Positions 25,054-37,120 of a stretch of 64,000 nt of DNA are shown one piece after another. Numbering within the stretch: the stretch's first letter is position 1; the number at the start of each line of letters is the position of its first letter. Below the pieces are notes generated by a model that searched no databases, was not told where the DNA came from, and saw only the letters and a list, made by a program, of their open reading frames with translations. This DNA comes from Glandiceps talaboti (taxonomy: Eukaryota; Hemichordata; Enteropneusta; Spengelidae), in contig NC_135555.1 of the NCBI RefSeq assembly GCF_964340395.1, positions 9,473,931 to 9,537,930 of the forward strand, given 5' to 3'. The position numbers and the translations under genes were made by a program.

Positions 25054-27397
25054 CTAGATATAAAAACACAAAAAATGTGATGATACACATGCGTTATACT
25101 TGTCAAGGCCGGTAAACGTAATTATTGTTCGCTTACATCCACTTTGATGCAGCAGGCCAGGCGAAAAGATCCCGGCCAATGCCCGCCATAATTATCTATT
25201 GTGAGTTTCAAGAGAGGCAAATTCCCTAGACGTAAAATTCTCATTAACTCGCGATGTAAAAAAATCTATAATAATCTCATTAGACATTTGTTGGTAACAG
25301 GTGTCTGTGAGTTGACGACAGTTTAATGAACTTCTTACACAAAAGCGCAACAGGTACATTCACCTATTAAGTGAGATCTTCTCCGTGCAATACAGTATGT
25401 CGACATGAATTACGAAGGCCGAATCGTTGTTTTATTGTTCCGCTTTGGGTAATAAAAGATCATCTTCACAGGAGATGCAGATATTTTATTTCTTTTGATT
25501 TACAGACTTTGAAATGACGTCCCTTTCCTTGCATTATTTTACGAACACTCTGGCACGATGTATGATTAATTATTTTCTCATGGTCAAGTGATAATTGTCC
25601 TAGCAAATGATAATAAACCTTTACAGTGAAGTGGTACTTACTATATTAAATGATTGTATACCCTTTGTATGTGATCAGATAACATCTATTCACACTCATT
25701 TAAATGAATTACAATTTCAAAATGTCAATAATTGACTAATTTCAGTCTTTTCAAGAGCAATATGTGTTACCCAGAGCTTTATACTTTCTATTGTCGATAT
25801 GTTTGGGGTTTCCCGCTGATGTCAAAATCAGATGTGAGATCAGATCTTAGGAAAGTGATCATGGCATCGACTTCCTTTGGCTGACAATGCATAAAACTCT
25901 TAAACAACCGAATTATATTTCATAAACTATTTTCTTCTTAAATTATGTTTTGTCTCAGTTCAAGTCTGAGATTAACTTCAATTGAAACCTAGAATGTTGA
26001 ACTTCATAGGCTTATACATTGTTCCACCATTTATAAATTTGCTCTTGGGCAGCCGCCATTAACACAATTTGGTATACGTCTCCTTTGATTAATGGCTGTC
26101 AAAATGAATTATAGCACTACGTTGTCAATTTATGATGTCTATCTGTAGCAGAGAATATTACAATGGGATCGGAGAATGATGGTTTACGTAAAGACAAGAG
26201 TTCAATATAGTAGCAGTCTGTCGCCAACAAACACGGTGCTAATGCGCATGTCCAATCGACATAGAATGAATTATTACATACTTACCATGACTTTCTGTGC
26301 TATCACCTATCATTGCATATGCCTACACACCGTGCCGTAGTTGCAGTCAATTTTACAGAGGCACTGCCATGCAGGCCCGTCTATGTAGCTATGTATGGTA
26401 CCCATATTTAGTGAAGAGTAATTCATGGTAAGTGGCCAACTTTCAGTATTTTTCTCCTTCGATCTCATGGTATTTCTGTGAAGCAGGGAAGCAAACAATT
26501 GCTTCTTCACCGACAGCTCCGATCCACAGACATTTCACAAACTTCTTTCGTATGATTCACAAACGATACCAGTTGTGTTGCCTTTGGTAGTACAATACGC
26601 TGTTGGAAGGGATATCCACACGTGAATGTGACGTATCAGATTTAGCATTTGTTAATCATTAGCCTCTGAAAACTTTACTTATTGATACTATCCCTCCCCA
26701 TTTAATTGCAATATATAACACAGCAATTAGTTGTTGTCTAATAATTTCACAAACCTTTTCTATAACGTCATTTTTGCTTCAGTTTCATTTTGGTGTCTTG
26801 TACTTTTTCATCAATTTTCAAATGCTTTACTCAAATGTATACGTAACAGTAGCAGCAATTGTGCAATGAACTGGTACCTGGGGATATCAAACATTTGTTA
26901 TTAATTAAGTATATATTGTTAATTACAGTATATATACCATGCAGAATATTAGCAATGAATTTGAATGATATGTCCTTCGGGTAGAAAATGGATTTACTAG
27001 TAATAACATATGGCTGCCTGTGAACGAAAAGATTCATCTGCTGGTGATTATGTTTCACTTTACATGCATGGTTACAGTATTGTATTTCTGCCACTCTTAG
27101 TTAAAATGTTGGCTGGTAGGTGCAGTAGCGGAGACATGTTTGTCCTCTTTCAAGCTGACATAACCCATTTGTATTTGTATCTATTATTGGTAGCTAGGAG
27201 TTGGTTCGCACAGTAACTGTAAAACAGTATAAATGTATAAATACATAAAATATTCTGGCAACAATCGGTTTGTGTTTTCATATACGTGTCTCACTGGAGA
27301 GAACAGTACTAAGTGTGCAATGCAATATTTGTAGCAGGGCATTACAGACTTAATTCAAACAATAAGGATGTTATAAGTCTTTAGTCGAAGTTTTAAC

Positions 27398-27398
<1 letters not shown>
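25054..27398. other. Noncoding stretch with one GC-richer segment near 26.3-26.5 kb
   Basis: 25133-25320 is somewhat GC-richer (GGCCAGGCGAAAAGATCCC). 26286-26510 has long open frames and splice-like sites on both strands (see findings). No gene can be assigned. Confidence 0.45.

Positions 27399-27480
<82 letters not shown>
27399..27480. repeat. (AT)n microsatellite, about 80 bp
   Basis: Pure alternating AT, with a second short AT run at 27484-27496. A minus-strand frame rich in IY repeats is its translation. Confidence 0.98.
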
Positions 27481-27481
<1 letters not shown>

Positions 27482-27721
27482 AAATATATATATATGTCCA
27501 TAAAAATTGCATATTTTACTTTTGACTTGCTTTGAGTAATTATGTACCGTTAGTCTTGATATGGTTGTTATTGTCTTTACCATGTCTCACTTCTCAGTGG
27601 TGTAAATCTTTTTTTCCTGAAATTAATTTCTTGCCAGGGAGATATGAATGGGGTGGGCCAAACTGTGCAGGTAAATATAACGACCTCGATTAACACCATC
27701 AGTATACCCACCATAGTGTAT

Positions 27722-27807
27722 ATTTGATGTATGTTCTGTCCGCCAAAATGAATTGCCCATTTGGGATAAATAAAGTTATTGAATTGAATTGAATTGAATT
27801 GAATTGA
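27722..27807 (+). mobile_element. 5'-truncated non-LTR retrotransposon 3' end
   Basis: CATTTGGGATAAATAAAGTT followed by a (GAATT)n tail is the ending seen at the 3' terminus of many animal LINEs, which insert with heavy 5' truncation. Only the 3' UTR remains, so the clade cannot be set. The 5' boundary is uncertain and may lie nearer 27640. Confidence 0.5.
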
Positions 27808-30800
27808 AATAGTAATAACATTATTAAATATGTGTACACCATGATTTATTGTGATACCAAACATAGTTGAGTTGTGATCATCTTTACGTACACACTTTGA
27901 AAGTTACAGTTGCAGTCAACGAAACTGTTCTTGCAAAAAGCTGTTCTCACGCAATTATTTTCGATCGGTAGTGGGGGGGGGGGGGCAAACAAAGAAGAAT
28001 ATTGGCGTCAAGTCCTACTTTTGATACAATTAGCGGTCATTGAATAGTTATGCAATATTGCGTATTGACACACTATAAGGGTAATTATTTTAATTTTATT
28101 AGCCACGGTAAGGTCAGAAAAATCAGACAGCCTGTGAATTTGTCTAGTCAGACAAGGGTCTACTTATGAACTCTGAATTACTCAAGATTAGAAAGAAGTA
28201 AGTCATGTGGGGGCGTATACCAGGTCTCCCTTTGTGCTTTGCAGGTCTTGGCCTTTAAGGAAAATGTTCCACAGTGCTTAATATCCGAGCTGTGCACATT
28301 AAGGTTATAACATTTACAATTGTTAAATCTCCTTTGCCATTGGCATTTAAACTCGTGAGACATGGGAAGGCAGACAGCGAAAGTAAAAGTGCACGAACCT
28401 GTTAAATGGTTTTCGATTTGCACATTCAGAAATTGTTAAAAGAAAAAGAATGCCCAACATTATCGCAATGGGGTAATGACTGCTCACATATTAAAACAGT
28501 TTGCCAAGTCGCCACACTGCTACGTAGATCTATGTAAGAAAAATAGAGACTAAGACCAAACAGTGGGAGTGTGGTAGAAAGGATAATTTTGTCTGCACAC
28601 TGATTTCTTTGAAATAGGTCGACTGGTTGTAATTCTAGATGCATGTTCTATTTTTCTAAATAATTCATGTATAATTAACCAAACTGATAATACAAAGTTG
28701 CTACTTTATGAAGCCAGTGTTTCCCAAGGAAATTCCCAAAGTGAAGATAAAACTTAAGGCATTCTTCTGCTTTGTTGGCCCAACAAATTCTTTTTTTCTC
28801 ACTTGTATACTTGTGTTTGATAAAAATTGATAATACAAAATTGCTTATTTGTGAAGGCAATATACATTTACGTATTTTGGAGTACTGTTGTATACCCAAG
28901 GAATGTCTAAAGCAAACACATGCCCAGGTTGAATCTGTGGTATTGTGTTAGTCTAACGTCAGTCACGATATGATGGTGTTACTTATTTCATACTTTATGT
29001 AGACACAATGATAAATGATTGCCATGACAGTGACATGACATGACCTCACAGTCAATCCACTGCGTCATGTCCTGTACGTAATCAATGCTATGCCAACGAT
29101 TTCCAGCTCTCTATGTGGCTTGCGTTCCGATGAAACAGTTTAATGTAATGGTATGTTCTGACAAATCGAAGGAAATGTGTTGTTCATTTCTCAAATACTT
29201 CAAACAACTAAAGCAGAGACGATGATATTGGTTGTGACGTGACTGTTTAGTGTGTTGTGGTACTCAGAATTCTAAATTTTCCCTGGCTCCTCTTTCACTT
29301 GATTTTCTAATTTTCTCAATACAACAAGCATCCTTTTCAACTTTGTCCATCCCTTTGTAGTAGAAATTTAATGCAAGATCGTAAATATTTCGACCTAGAC
29401 ACTCCCTAGGTATGTTACGAGGGTTAGACCCTATTACATAGGCAATTACTTGGGAAGGAATGCCCTCTGGCAAACTATCCTGTTTTCTTTAAATTGGTAA
29501 CCGTCTTGTTATTAAGTTTCAGTTTGACGAGGACTTTATTCCCCCAGTGACTATCAAAAGCTAGCGTTACATACTGTTATATTTAACTAAATCGCGACAA
29601 GTGTGCCTGACTCATGTTGTATATATTCTTTTGACTTGGCATATAATAAAAATGAAATTAGAGGGAATATATTTCATCTTCATTTCAATAATAACTGATA
29701 CAGAATAACAATCTACATAACGTTACGTTTGTACCAGAGCGAGAATTAGACCATTAGACCAAATCGTTTTGATCGTGGGTGTCATCTAATAAAGACCCGG
29801 GGACATGGGGTAGATCTGAACGGTGCTGTGAAGACTTGGACATGTTGTTGTACTTTCAGAAACATGTTTAATAATCATTAGTAACACGGAGATCTGCAGC
29901 ATGACAGTTTAGGCAAAAAAATGATTCTATGGCATTATTCAATGACGTAATTTTTGGGTATACCTAAAAATTCCCGTTGACGTCAGGATTGCGACAAAAT
30001 GCACGTGTAAATCTTCCGACATTATATGGAGAGTTTATAACCATTCGCAGGCTCTCGGTGGTCTGAGGCAGGCACAAATCACAATAATATACTATACACT
30101 ACGTGAGCTTTAAATAAACATTTTACATTTAGAAGAAAACAGCAGTGTCTCGAGTTGGTCCACGTCCATTTAAATGTTCGGCTATGTTGACCCAGCTTGG
30201 TACGACATCTAAGGTGAAATACGTGAACGGTGCAAATATTTGCATCTTGCCGTTAAACAACAGATATTTACGGACATCACGGCTTTGTTGAATCACCGCC
30301 CTCATTTCGTCAACAAGCACGAAAGTTTGGGACATAAAATCCATGAACTCCTAAAAATCCGGTAGGCAATTCTCTGTCCAAGTTTTACTTGCCAATTTAA
30401 CTGAAAGAGGGTGTTTACAAGAACGCAAGGATATCATTTTCTTGACCGACCAAGAAATTCAACGATTTATCACTCTTAACAACCCTCTTTTAAAAGATTG
30501 AGAGGTAATCCAAAGCTGTGAGAAATTCAATATACGTAATTTGCTAAAACAGAAGTCAGTTAACAATAAAATGAGACAGTAAGTCTGCCTGGACATAACA
30601 GTTGCCAACGCTGTTACATTTTATCGTCTGGTGTAATTGCGATAACTTCTTTGCGCTAGCTACCTTTGGACGACGACACACCCGTTTTGTCTCGTCAGAC
30701 AAACGTACCATTTTGTCTAGTCAGATAATAAAATGTAGCAATGTTAGAATAATTGTTGTCGGCCAGACAGTGCTAGGTACAGGTGTCAGCGCAGCTGGCT

Positions 30801-31174
30801 TCTATTGTTTAGGGTATCTAGGACAAGTATGGTTCAGCTGTGCAAATAATAGTTACCAATGTACATTTAGGTTAGTAACTATCACGTGTCGTGAACATAA
30901 CTATTGTTACCATTTAAATCGTTATTATGTAATAGTAGAACTACCACATACATAATGTATATTAACCATAATTCTGAAATTAATTGGACAAGTAAAATTG
31001 ATCATTTCGAGAGAAAAAAAAGATGAATTTTAAGTTTATTGAAATATTATTTGTCCCAGCAAATCCGCATTCCGTCCGGATCTGTTGAAACAGTTGCTAT
31101 CAATCTAGATAATCCTAGCATAGAGTGAAATCAGTTAACATATACGATTTAAAGTGGCCATATGGATTGACTAC
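27808..31174. other. AT-rich noncoding stretch
   Basis: A G13 run is at 27972-27984. TTGTCT-N4-AGACAA dyads occur at 28140-28155 and 30687-30702, with an imperfect third at 30713-30728. A short direct repeat (GATAATACAAA.TTGCT) occurs at about 28685 and 28828. The 117-codon + frame at 30602-30955 has no start or splice support. Confidence 0.5.
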
Positions 31175-31177
31175 TTA

Positions 31178-31939
31178 GGTCTAAAACAAATAATTGTTTG
31201 GTTCTGGTTACCCGACCCAACCTAGTTTTTCATTGCCGACCTTAAACCTTTTTTTACATATTCGAGAGAGAAAATAATAAAATCGCACAAATTGTGGTCT
31301 CAGGCCTACAAAAATAAATTGCGTTGTTCTGATTACATTCAATTTTAAAATAGGTGGGGTAGGTACGTTGATTTTTTACTTTATTTTATTATATTTTGTT
31401 TTCATTTGTGAGTGTCTAGTTCAGGCTTTCCATTGTTTTCCAAATGGTCTCTGTGTTGTTTATTTCTTCCTATCAGATGTACAACCATTACATATTGGAA
31501 GAATAGTTTTATATTGTCTTTTTAAGTTGAGGTCAGTTTCCGCACCCAATATTTCTTGCGAGACTTCACGCGATGTTTGCGATATTATTATTATTTTTCT
31601 TCTCGAATACGTAAAATAAGTTTAGGTTCAGAAAAAACTAGATGGGGTCGGGTAACCGGAACCAAACAACTTTTTTTATTTGGCCTCACAAGAAATAGTG
31701 GATGCGGAAACTGACATCAACTTAAAAAGACAATCTCTAAAACTGTTCTTCCAATCTGTAATGGCTTTACATCTGATGGCAAGAAATAAATAACACAAAG
31801 ACCATTGGGAAAAGAATGGAAAACCTGTATTAGACACTCACGCATGAAAAAATATATAGTGAAATAAAATAAAAAATCTACCTACCCCACCAATTCTACA
31901 ATTGAGTGTAATCAGAACCACACAATTTTTTATCAGGCT
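31178..31939 (+). mobile_element. PIF/Harbinger-like MITE, copy 2 (interrupted by copy 3)
   Basis: Left end GGTCTAAAACAAATAATTGT follows TTA (31175-31177). The right end ...TTATCAGGCT precedes TTA (31940-31942), giving a matching 3-bp target duplication across 762 bp. Removing the nested copy and one TCA leaves about 376 bp, the family length. The left part carries CCCGACCCAACC and ACATATTCGAGA. The right part resumes at CACAAGAAATAGTGGATGCGG and runs to CTACCTACCCCACC and TGTAATCAGAACC. Confidence 0.85.
31303..31685 (-). mobile_element. PIF/Harbinger-like MITE, copy 3 (nested, reversed)
   Basis: A 383-bp element in reverse orientation: it starts GGCCTACAAAAATAAATTG and ends TTATTTGGCC, with TCA at 31300-31302 and 31686-31688. 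The interior shows the family blocks as complements (GGTGGGGTAGGTA, TTTCCGCA, ACTAGATGGGGTCGGGTAAC). An open frame at 31368-31619 is incidental. The host sequence rejoins exactly across one TCA, as in the uninterrupted copy at 39.3 kb, so this copy inserted after copy 2. Confidence 0.88.
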
Positions 31940-31942
31940 TTA

Positions 31943-34153
31943 TCTTATTGATAAAACAACTCTACTACGTTTTTCTACTTGGATATACAATGTGAAAGAA
32001 CATATATCAATTCACTCTATGCATCATCATGGCCAAGTAAACCACTGTATAAAATATTTTATCATTTGGAATTGACTCAAATGTATATGGTCACATGCAT
32101 ATGTATTATTCAGCAAATATAAATAAATCCCCTTACTTTTGAAACAAAATGTGCATAGTAGTCCAGCAGCCATTTTAATGACATGCAACGCCCGCATGAG
32201 GATATATTGCCCATTACCAAAAAAAATTGAAATGCCAAAAATATGTGTAGGTCGGGCCCGTTGAACAGCTTTTTTATTTTTTTTTCTGGCCTAGCTAAAT
32301 TACTCTTCATAAATTCTAACAATGCAATGGATTGAACGTGTATCGCGTCGTTGATTCAAGCCAGGTATATGTTCTTATATATTGATTAATTACCTTCAGC
32401 GATCCTGCCACATAAACCTTCCAAACCAAATAAACCAAACGTCTGAGTATTAAAGCGCGTATAAATGAGCTAAAACTCCTATTGAATATTTCCCGTTTTA
32501 CCCGTTATCCAGGTAAAAACATGAGGGCGCCTATCAGTTTTAAATTCAAACTCTATCCCTAACTCAAGCAATCCATTATAATATCATACACTGCAGGGTC
32601 GACAGTCGTGCTGACGTGTACAGTAATATTGGAAATTGGGGTAAATTTAATTTGCAAAAACTACGGGAGTAAATTGCAATATTCTGACCCTTCTTCTTAC
32701 CTGAAGCTAATTTGGATTCCAATGATTGCGGAAACCATGTGCTTTCATTAACTATTGTTTGGAAAGGTCGCCTAAGTTTATTCTGGAAATTATATTTCCC
32801 TTCACAATCTTAACTCGATTAAAGTTTAACCGTTCAACTTGTCAGCCCATGTTTATAAATGTAAATAAGTGCTGTACAGTGGAATTATTTTCTTTTTGTT
32901 TCGAAGTGGAATGTTGTCACATAACATTCCGATATGGTGATAAAATATGTAATGACAGCGGCATTCGATGGCTCCATTTACAAATTTGTTGTTAATGTAT
33001 GTTAGTTAATTTATATGCTATTGTGACATCAAGAGGCAACTCTTAGATTCTGCTAATTTCGATCGAATAGTGCCAGATTAAATGACATACATACATACAT
33101 ACATACATACATACATACATACATACATACATACATACATCACTTTAGCCAAATACCATTCTGTGATTGAATGGGACATACTTGGCATAGGAAACGACAC
33201 CTCTATGTTGAGTCTTTGATATCTAAACTCCACGAGACACGGGAACAGAGTCAGGGTTAAGAGTACAATATCTGTGCAAGATGCCCACATTTCGGTCAGA
33301 TCCGATTAACGTTTATTTCACTTAAAAGCATACAAATCCCTCGCACCAATACTATCCATTAAGTTGTGGATGCATCGTCAAAAATTATTGCTTAGTTTTG
33401 CTGCTTGTCACCCATGATCCACTTAACGGCTCACATCTACTCCCTTGTGACTCATCCTCGCTGGGCCAAAACGAGGCTCCTCAATACGCCATCTCCCTAT
33501 AGATTGACTCGACTACTACAAACGTCTAAAGTGATTTCCGCTAAAACGACCATACATGCACAGCATGTCTGTTAACTGAAATATTTTGTTGTAAAATTAG
33601 TGAAGACAGGTTGTAGAATTATTGTAACTTCTAAAAGGAGATAAACCTAGGAGTATAAGTAACAAAATTGAACTGATAAACGGTGCATGCCGTATATTAC
33701 ACAGACTACAAATCTTTTCATGTATCAGCTCTGGCGTCGCTTCGATTCCCAACTGGCCATAATGTACTCTTACTTGAACATTGTAGAGCATTATAACAGA
33801 TTATGGGCTGAAGTGTATTAAATAAAACAGAACATTACCCCTGGAAAAATGCGTCCATGTTTTCAGGTATCTGGCATTTCTCACTCTATTTAGATCGGAG
33901 AATAATTGTTCTTTAGTTTTTAATTGTCAACAGCTGTGGGTTTTTAAATATGGTCCCCTCTTGTTCCACTATGAAAATATGTGTAACATTCACTTTTATT
34001 CAACTGTATCTTTCCCTCATTTCTAACATTAGAATATGTGCATCCTACATAGTCAAGGCTATAAATATTCAAATAATGCTTATGGTCATCGCAATCCCTT
34101 CAAGTGTTTTGTCATTACTACCAAAGTGACCCCCCGAGTTTCAATTAACCGGC
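31943..34153. other. AT-rich noncoding stretch with a possible MITE relic
   Basis: The minus strand from 32291 reads GGCCAGAAAAAAAAA then TGTTCAACGGGCCCGACC, like a decayed end of the 380-bp MITE family; the other end was not found. A 77-codon minus frame (32576-32809) without ATG contains a perfect donor (CAG|GTAAGAAG at 32700). A protein-like minus frame lies at 33597-33791. Confidence 0.4.
33084..33140. repeat. (ATAC)n microsatellite
   Basis: About 14 perfect ATAC units. It produces the CMYV repeat at the end of a minus-strand frame. Confidence 0.97.
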
Positions 34154-34392
34154 ATCATTTGTTTTTCGTCTCACACAAGGTGTGTTGTTATGAATTACAC
34201 AAAACAAAACACAGACACTGATAACTCGCAAGGACATAAACTGATACATGTTATCTCAATGAGAACACAAATTAACATCACTGTCAGATGCAGATGAGAC
34301 AAAGAAGATTCGAACACAAAACTGTTTATTTGTGTTCACAGTGAGATAAAATGTAACATCTTATGTGCGTGCCCGCTATCTATGGTTTGCGT
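34154..34392. repeat. Decayed foldback repeat
   Basis: The segment 34214-34274 is an imperfect reverse complement of 34326-34392: TTATTTGTGTTC.CA.TGAGATAA.ATGTA and TTATGT...TGC are recognisable in both orientations, about a 50-bp loop apart. The left half also matches 23085-23205. Probably an old inverted-repeat transposon or two head-to-head copies. Confidence 0.5.
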
Positions 34393-35423
34393 GATTGGTA
34401 CCAAAAACGTGAGATTTTTGTTTGTTAGTAACAGTGTTACGTTCGGTTTTGTAATTATTGTTCAATTCATTGTCAATTTGAACCCGTTATCAATATAAAA
34501 TGAAATAAATAAGCGTAAATGGGCATACTATACCTCGACAACCACGACGTCGAGGTACATGTACATCAGCTAACTCCTGATTATATGCGTTAATACCTGG
34601 ATATGTTCTATGAAAACCGGACAGAAAATTTTCAAATGACATTAAAAACCGTAGAAATATTTCCCTCTTCGATACCTCTAATTGTCAGTGCGTTTGTTAT
34701 TGTAACACCGATTAGTATCATCATTTGGCGCCAGATTGTCGTTCGGTTGCGGTCTATTTTAATAATTCACGTAAAAGCTTTATTAATTTAAAGAACGCTT
34801 TATTTCAGCCCCCGTCGTCATAGCATGACATATTCCTGACAATATCAAAACCAATTATTCGGCTTTTCATGCCAACGAAAAATAAGCTTCTCTAGATTTC
34901 TAACACAATGTTTCTTGGATATACGGAAAGCTTATCTTAGAATTCTTCATTTGGATTATTTTAATTTGACTCACCTCGCATATGGTTAAAATCGTGTGAT
35001 CGGATGCAAAAGAACAAGTTTGTCAAGACGGTTAGAGATATGCTCCTTCAAACCTAAATCTGTCAATGTATGTGCTTGCTTATTGGCTGTGATGTAGAGC
35101 TTATACCATCAACTCCCTAGATATACGTTTATACGATCAAGCCGGAGGCAATGTTGATTTTACTCTGACTAATATGTAATCATAACATTGCATCTTAATC
35201 TATGAATGTAGTTCTTTGCAAGGTTTCTTGAAGGCATACTTTGACAATAACCCAGCATATCAACGACCTATTTCTTAGTCAACTAGAGAATGCCATTTTC
35301 TCGTAAAAAGTAATGAACTAAAAATTGTGCTGTTTAGATGAATACCTACCTATCTACCTAATTACCCATCCATCCATCTTCCTCCCTCTCTCCGTCCATT
35401 CCTCCATTCACAGGCAACATAGT

Positions 35424-35455
<32 letters not shown>

Positions 35456-36985
35456 CATACATACATACATACCCATCCACCATCCCACACACGCTTGACG
35501 CCCACAAAGACTATTAAACTTTGATCTTCACATCCCATGATAGTAATAGCTACATTACTTTACTCAATAAACATTCAAAACATTCCAAAATCTTTTCCAA
35601 ATAAATATCTCACTGTATTTATTTAAGTGACGATGATCATCACATGGTTGGCTTGATGCAAAAGTACGAAGCACAAACATTGAAACCGACTGCAAATGAC
35701 TATGTCATCGAACTTATACAGTGTATATTTTGTATGTCCGTGAAATCGCAACTGCTCTTGTTATTGTACAATTGAAAATGGGTTGATATCCTTATGATGG
35801 TTTACCGCTCTTCGATAATGATTCAGTGTCATTAAAATTATTAATTCAAAAATAGTCAAGATACGCAATGTAGCATAAACCAACCGCCCAGACACTCATT
35901 TTCAAATCGCCAAGACCCCTACTGAAATCGAAAAGATGAACGAGAATTGTTATGATATGTAGAATATAAGGCTTCAAATACGAAAAGATGTTTGGTGCCT
36001 TCTGGACACAGCGTCTAATAAGTCATGCTACATCACTGGATACCGATTAGACATACGGTAACGAGATTTCAAAAGGGAAAGGAATGGCACACGTATATAT
36101 TGTCATTGTTGTAGTAACTTAGAAACACATTCTAAATCGCTCATTAGCAGGGACTATCTACTCGCGGACAGACAGGCCCAATTCACTAAGCCCTTTATTG
36201 ACATTCCCGATAACTCTTCGTCCTTTCGTTGTCAGAAGATTAAGGACTCGGGCCGAAAAAGAAAGAAAACGTCATTACACACTTCTGAGCAAAATTGATG
36301 CGTTGATTAAACTTTGATATTGAGTCTACGGTGATTAGAGGGTAGGCTAGGTCATTATAGCCTCCTGCATTTATATTGGACGGTATTCTGTCAACAAGTG
36401 AATTTACTTTCAGTCCATTTGTTAGCCAATTTAATGACTATGGTTGCATAGGTTAATAACACAGTTCACCGTCAGTCAGTTGTAAGGTTTTATTAGTATG
36501 TTTAGCTAAAGTCAAAAACATTTACAGAGTATTTCACAGCACCTTCCGCTGTTCTATTTGATACAACCATGGAAAAAACAGTAAGACACTTGACATGCTA
36601 CACTTTAAGATAGCAAGATTGAATGAGTACAGTTTCTTGCTACGTTTTGTCTATGTGAAATGAACTACACATGCCACCATACAGACATCAAATGAACACC
36701 ACAAAGGATATTTTATGCGCCCTTCATGTTTGATACTACGAAAAACATTGCCTCCCGAATGTCTGTAATTAAAAATTTAAATGGTTTATTCTATTTAGAC
36801 TAAATGTAGCAAAGACATCTTGCTATTGAAGTGTGGCATATGCAGTTTCTTGTTGGTTTCTGCGTGGTTGTACCAAACAGAAAAGAAGCCGAACAGTATT
36901 TTGAAATTCACTGTCCATACATCCAGCTTTCAGAAATAGTAGTTTGTCTGTGATTTTATAATCCATTACAGAATTTTACCCCCGT
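34393..36985. other. AT-rich noncoding stretch
   Basis: A 9-bp-arm hairpin is at 34531-34557 and a (CATA)n microsatellite at 35427-35472. A minus-strand GAG|GTGAGTC donor-like site at 34974 has no supported exon. Confidence 0.5.
35427..35472. repeat. (CATA)n microsatellite
   Basis: About 11 units of CATA, preceded by CCATC/CCTCC-rich sequence. Confidence 0.96.
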
Positions 36986-37120
36986 TTATCTCTGAACACG
37001 TGGATTCCTTAGGTACCTATATCTTGTTTGCCAGTATAATGGATTGTAACCTTTAATGTCAATCGTTGATTTTGATCTGTGTTCAAATATGTGGGCATCG
37101 AAGGTATATGATACCGTACC
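36986..37120 (-). CDS. Candidate terminal exon (partial, unknown protein)
   Basis: Minus strand: a strong acceptor AATTTCTATTTGCAG| is followed by 44 open codons and TAA. The peptide starts GTVSYTFDAHIFEH and ends with a Y/R-rich tail (YWQTRYRYLRNPRVQR). The second frame is also open for 35 codons, up to a weak donor ATAG|GTACCT. It would encode a stretch with RLTLKVTIHYTGKQDI, which looks like beta-strand sequence, so the frame is not settled. No AATAAA is evident just downstream. It lies between the candidate exons at 41.7 and 25.0 kb on the same strand. Confidence 0.22.
   Translation of the reverse strand, partial: GTVSYTFDAHIFEHRSKSTIDIKGYNPLYWQTRYRYLRNPRVQR

Noticed and set aside
27591-27616. 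26-nt minus piece EKKIYTTE with phase fit to the 25.0-kb exon
   Set aside because: Too short, and it overlaps sequence next to a retrotransposon tail.
34974-35110. GAG|GTGAGTC minus-strand donor with a 37-codon open stretch upstream
   Set aside because: The coding-like frame hits a stop before the donor and the other frames lack a usable acceptor.
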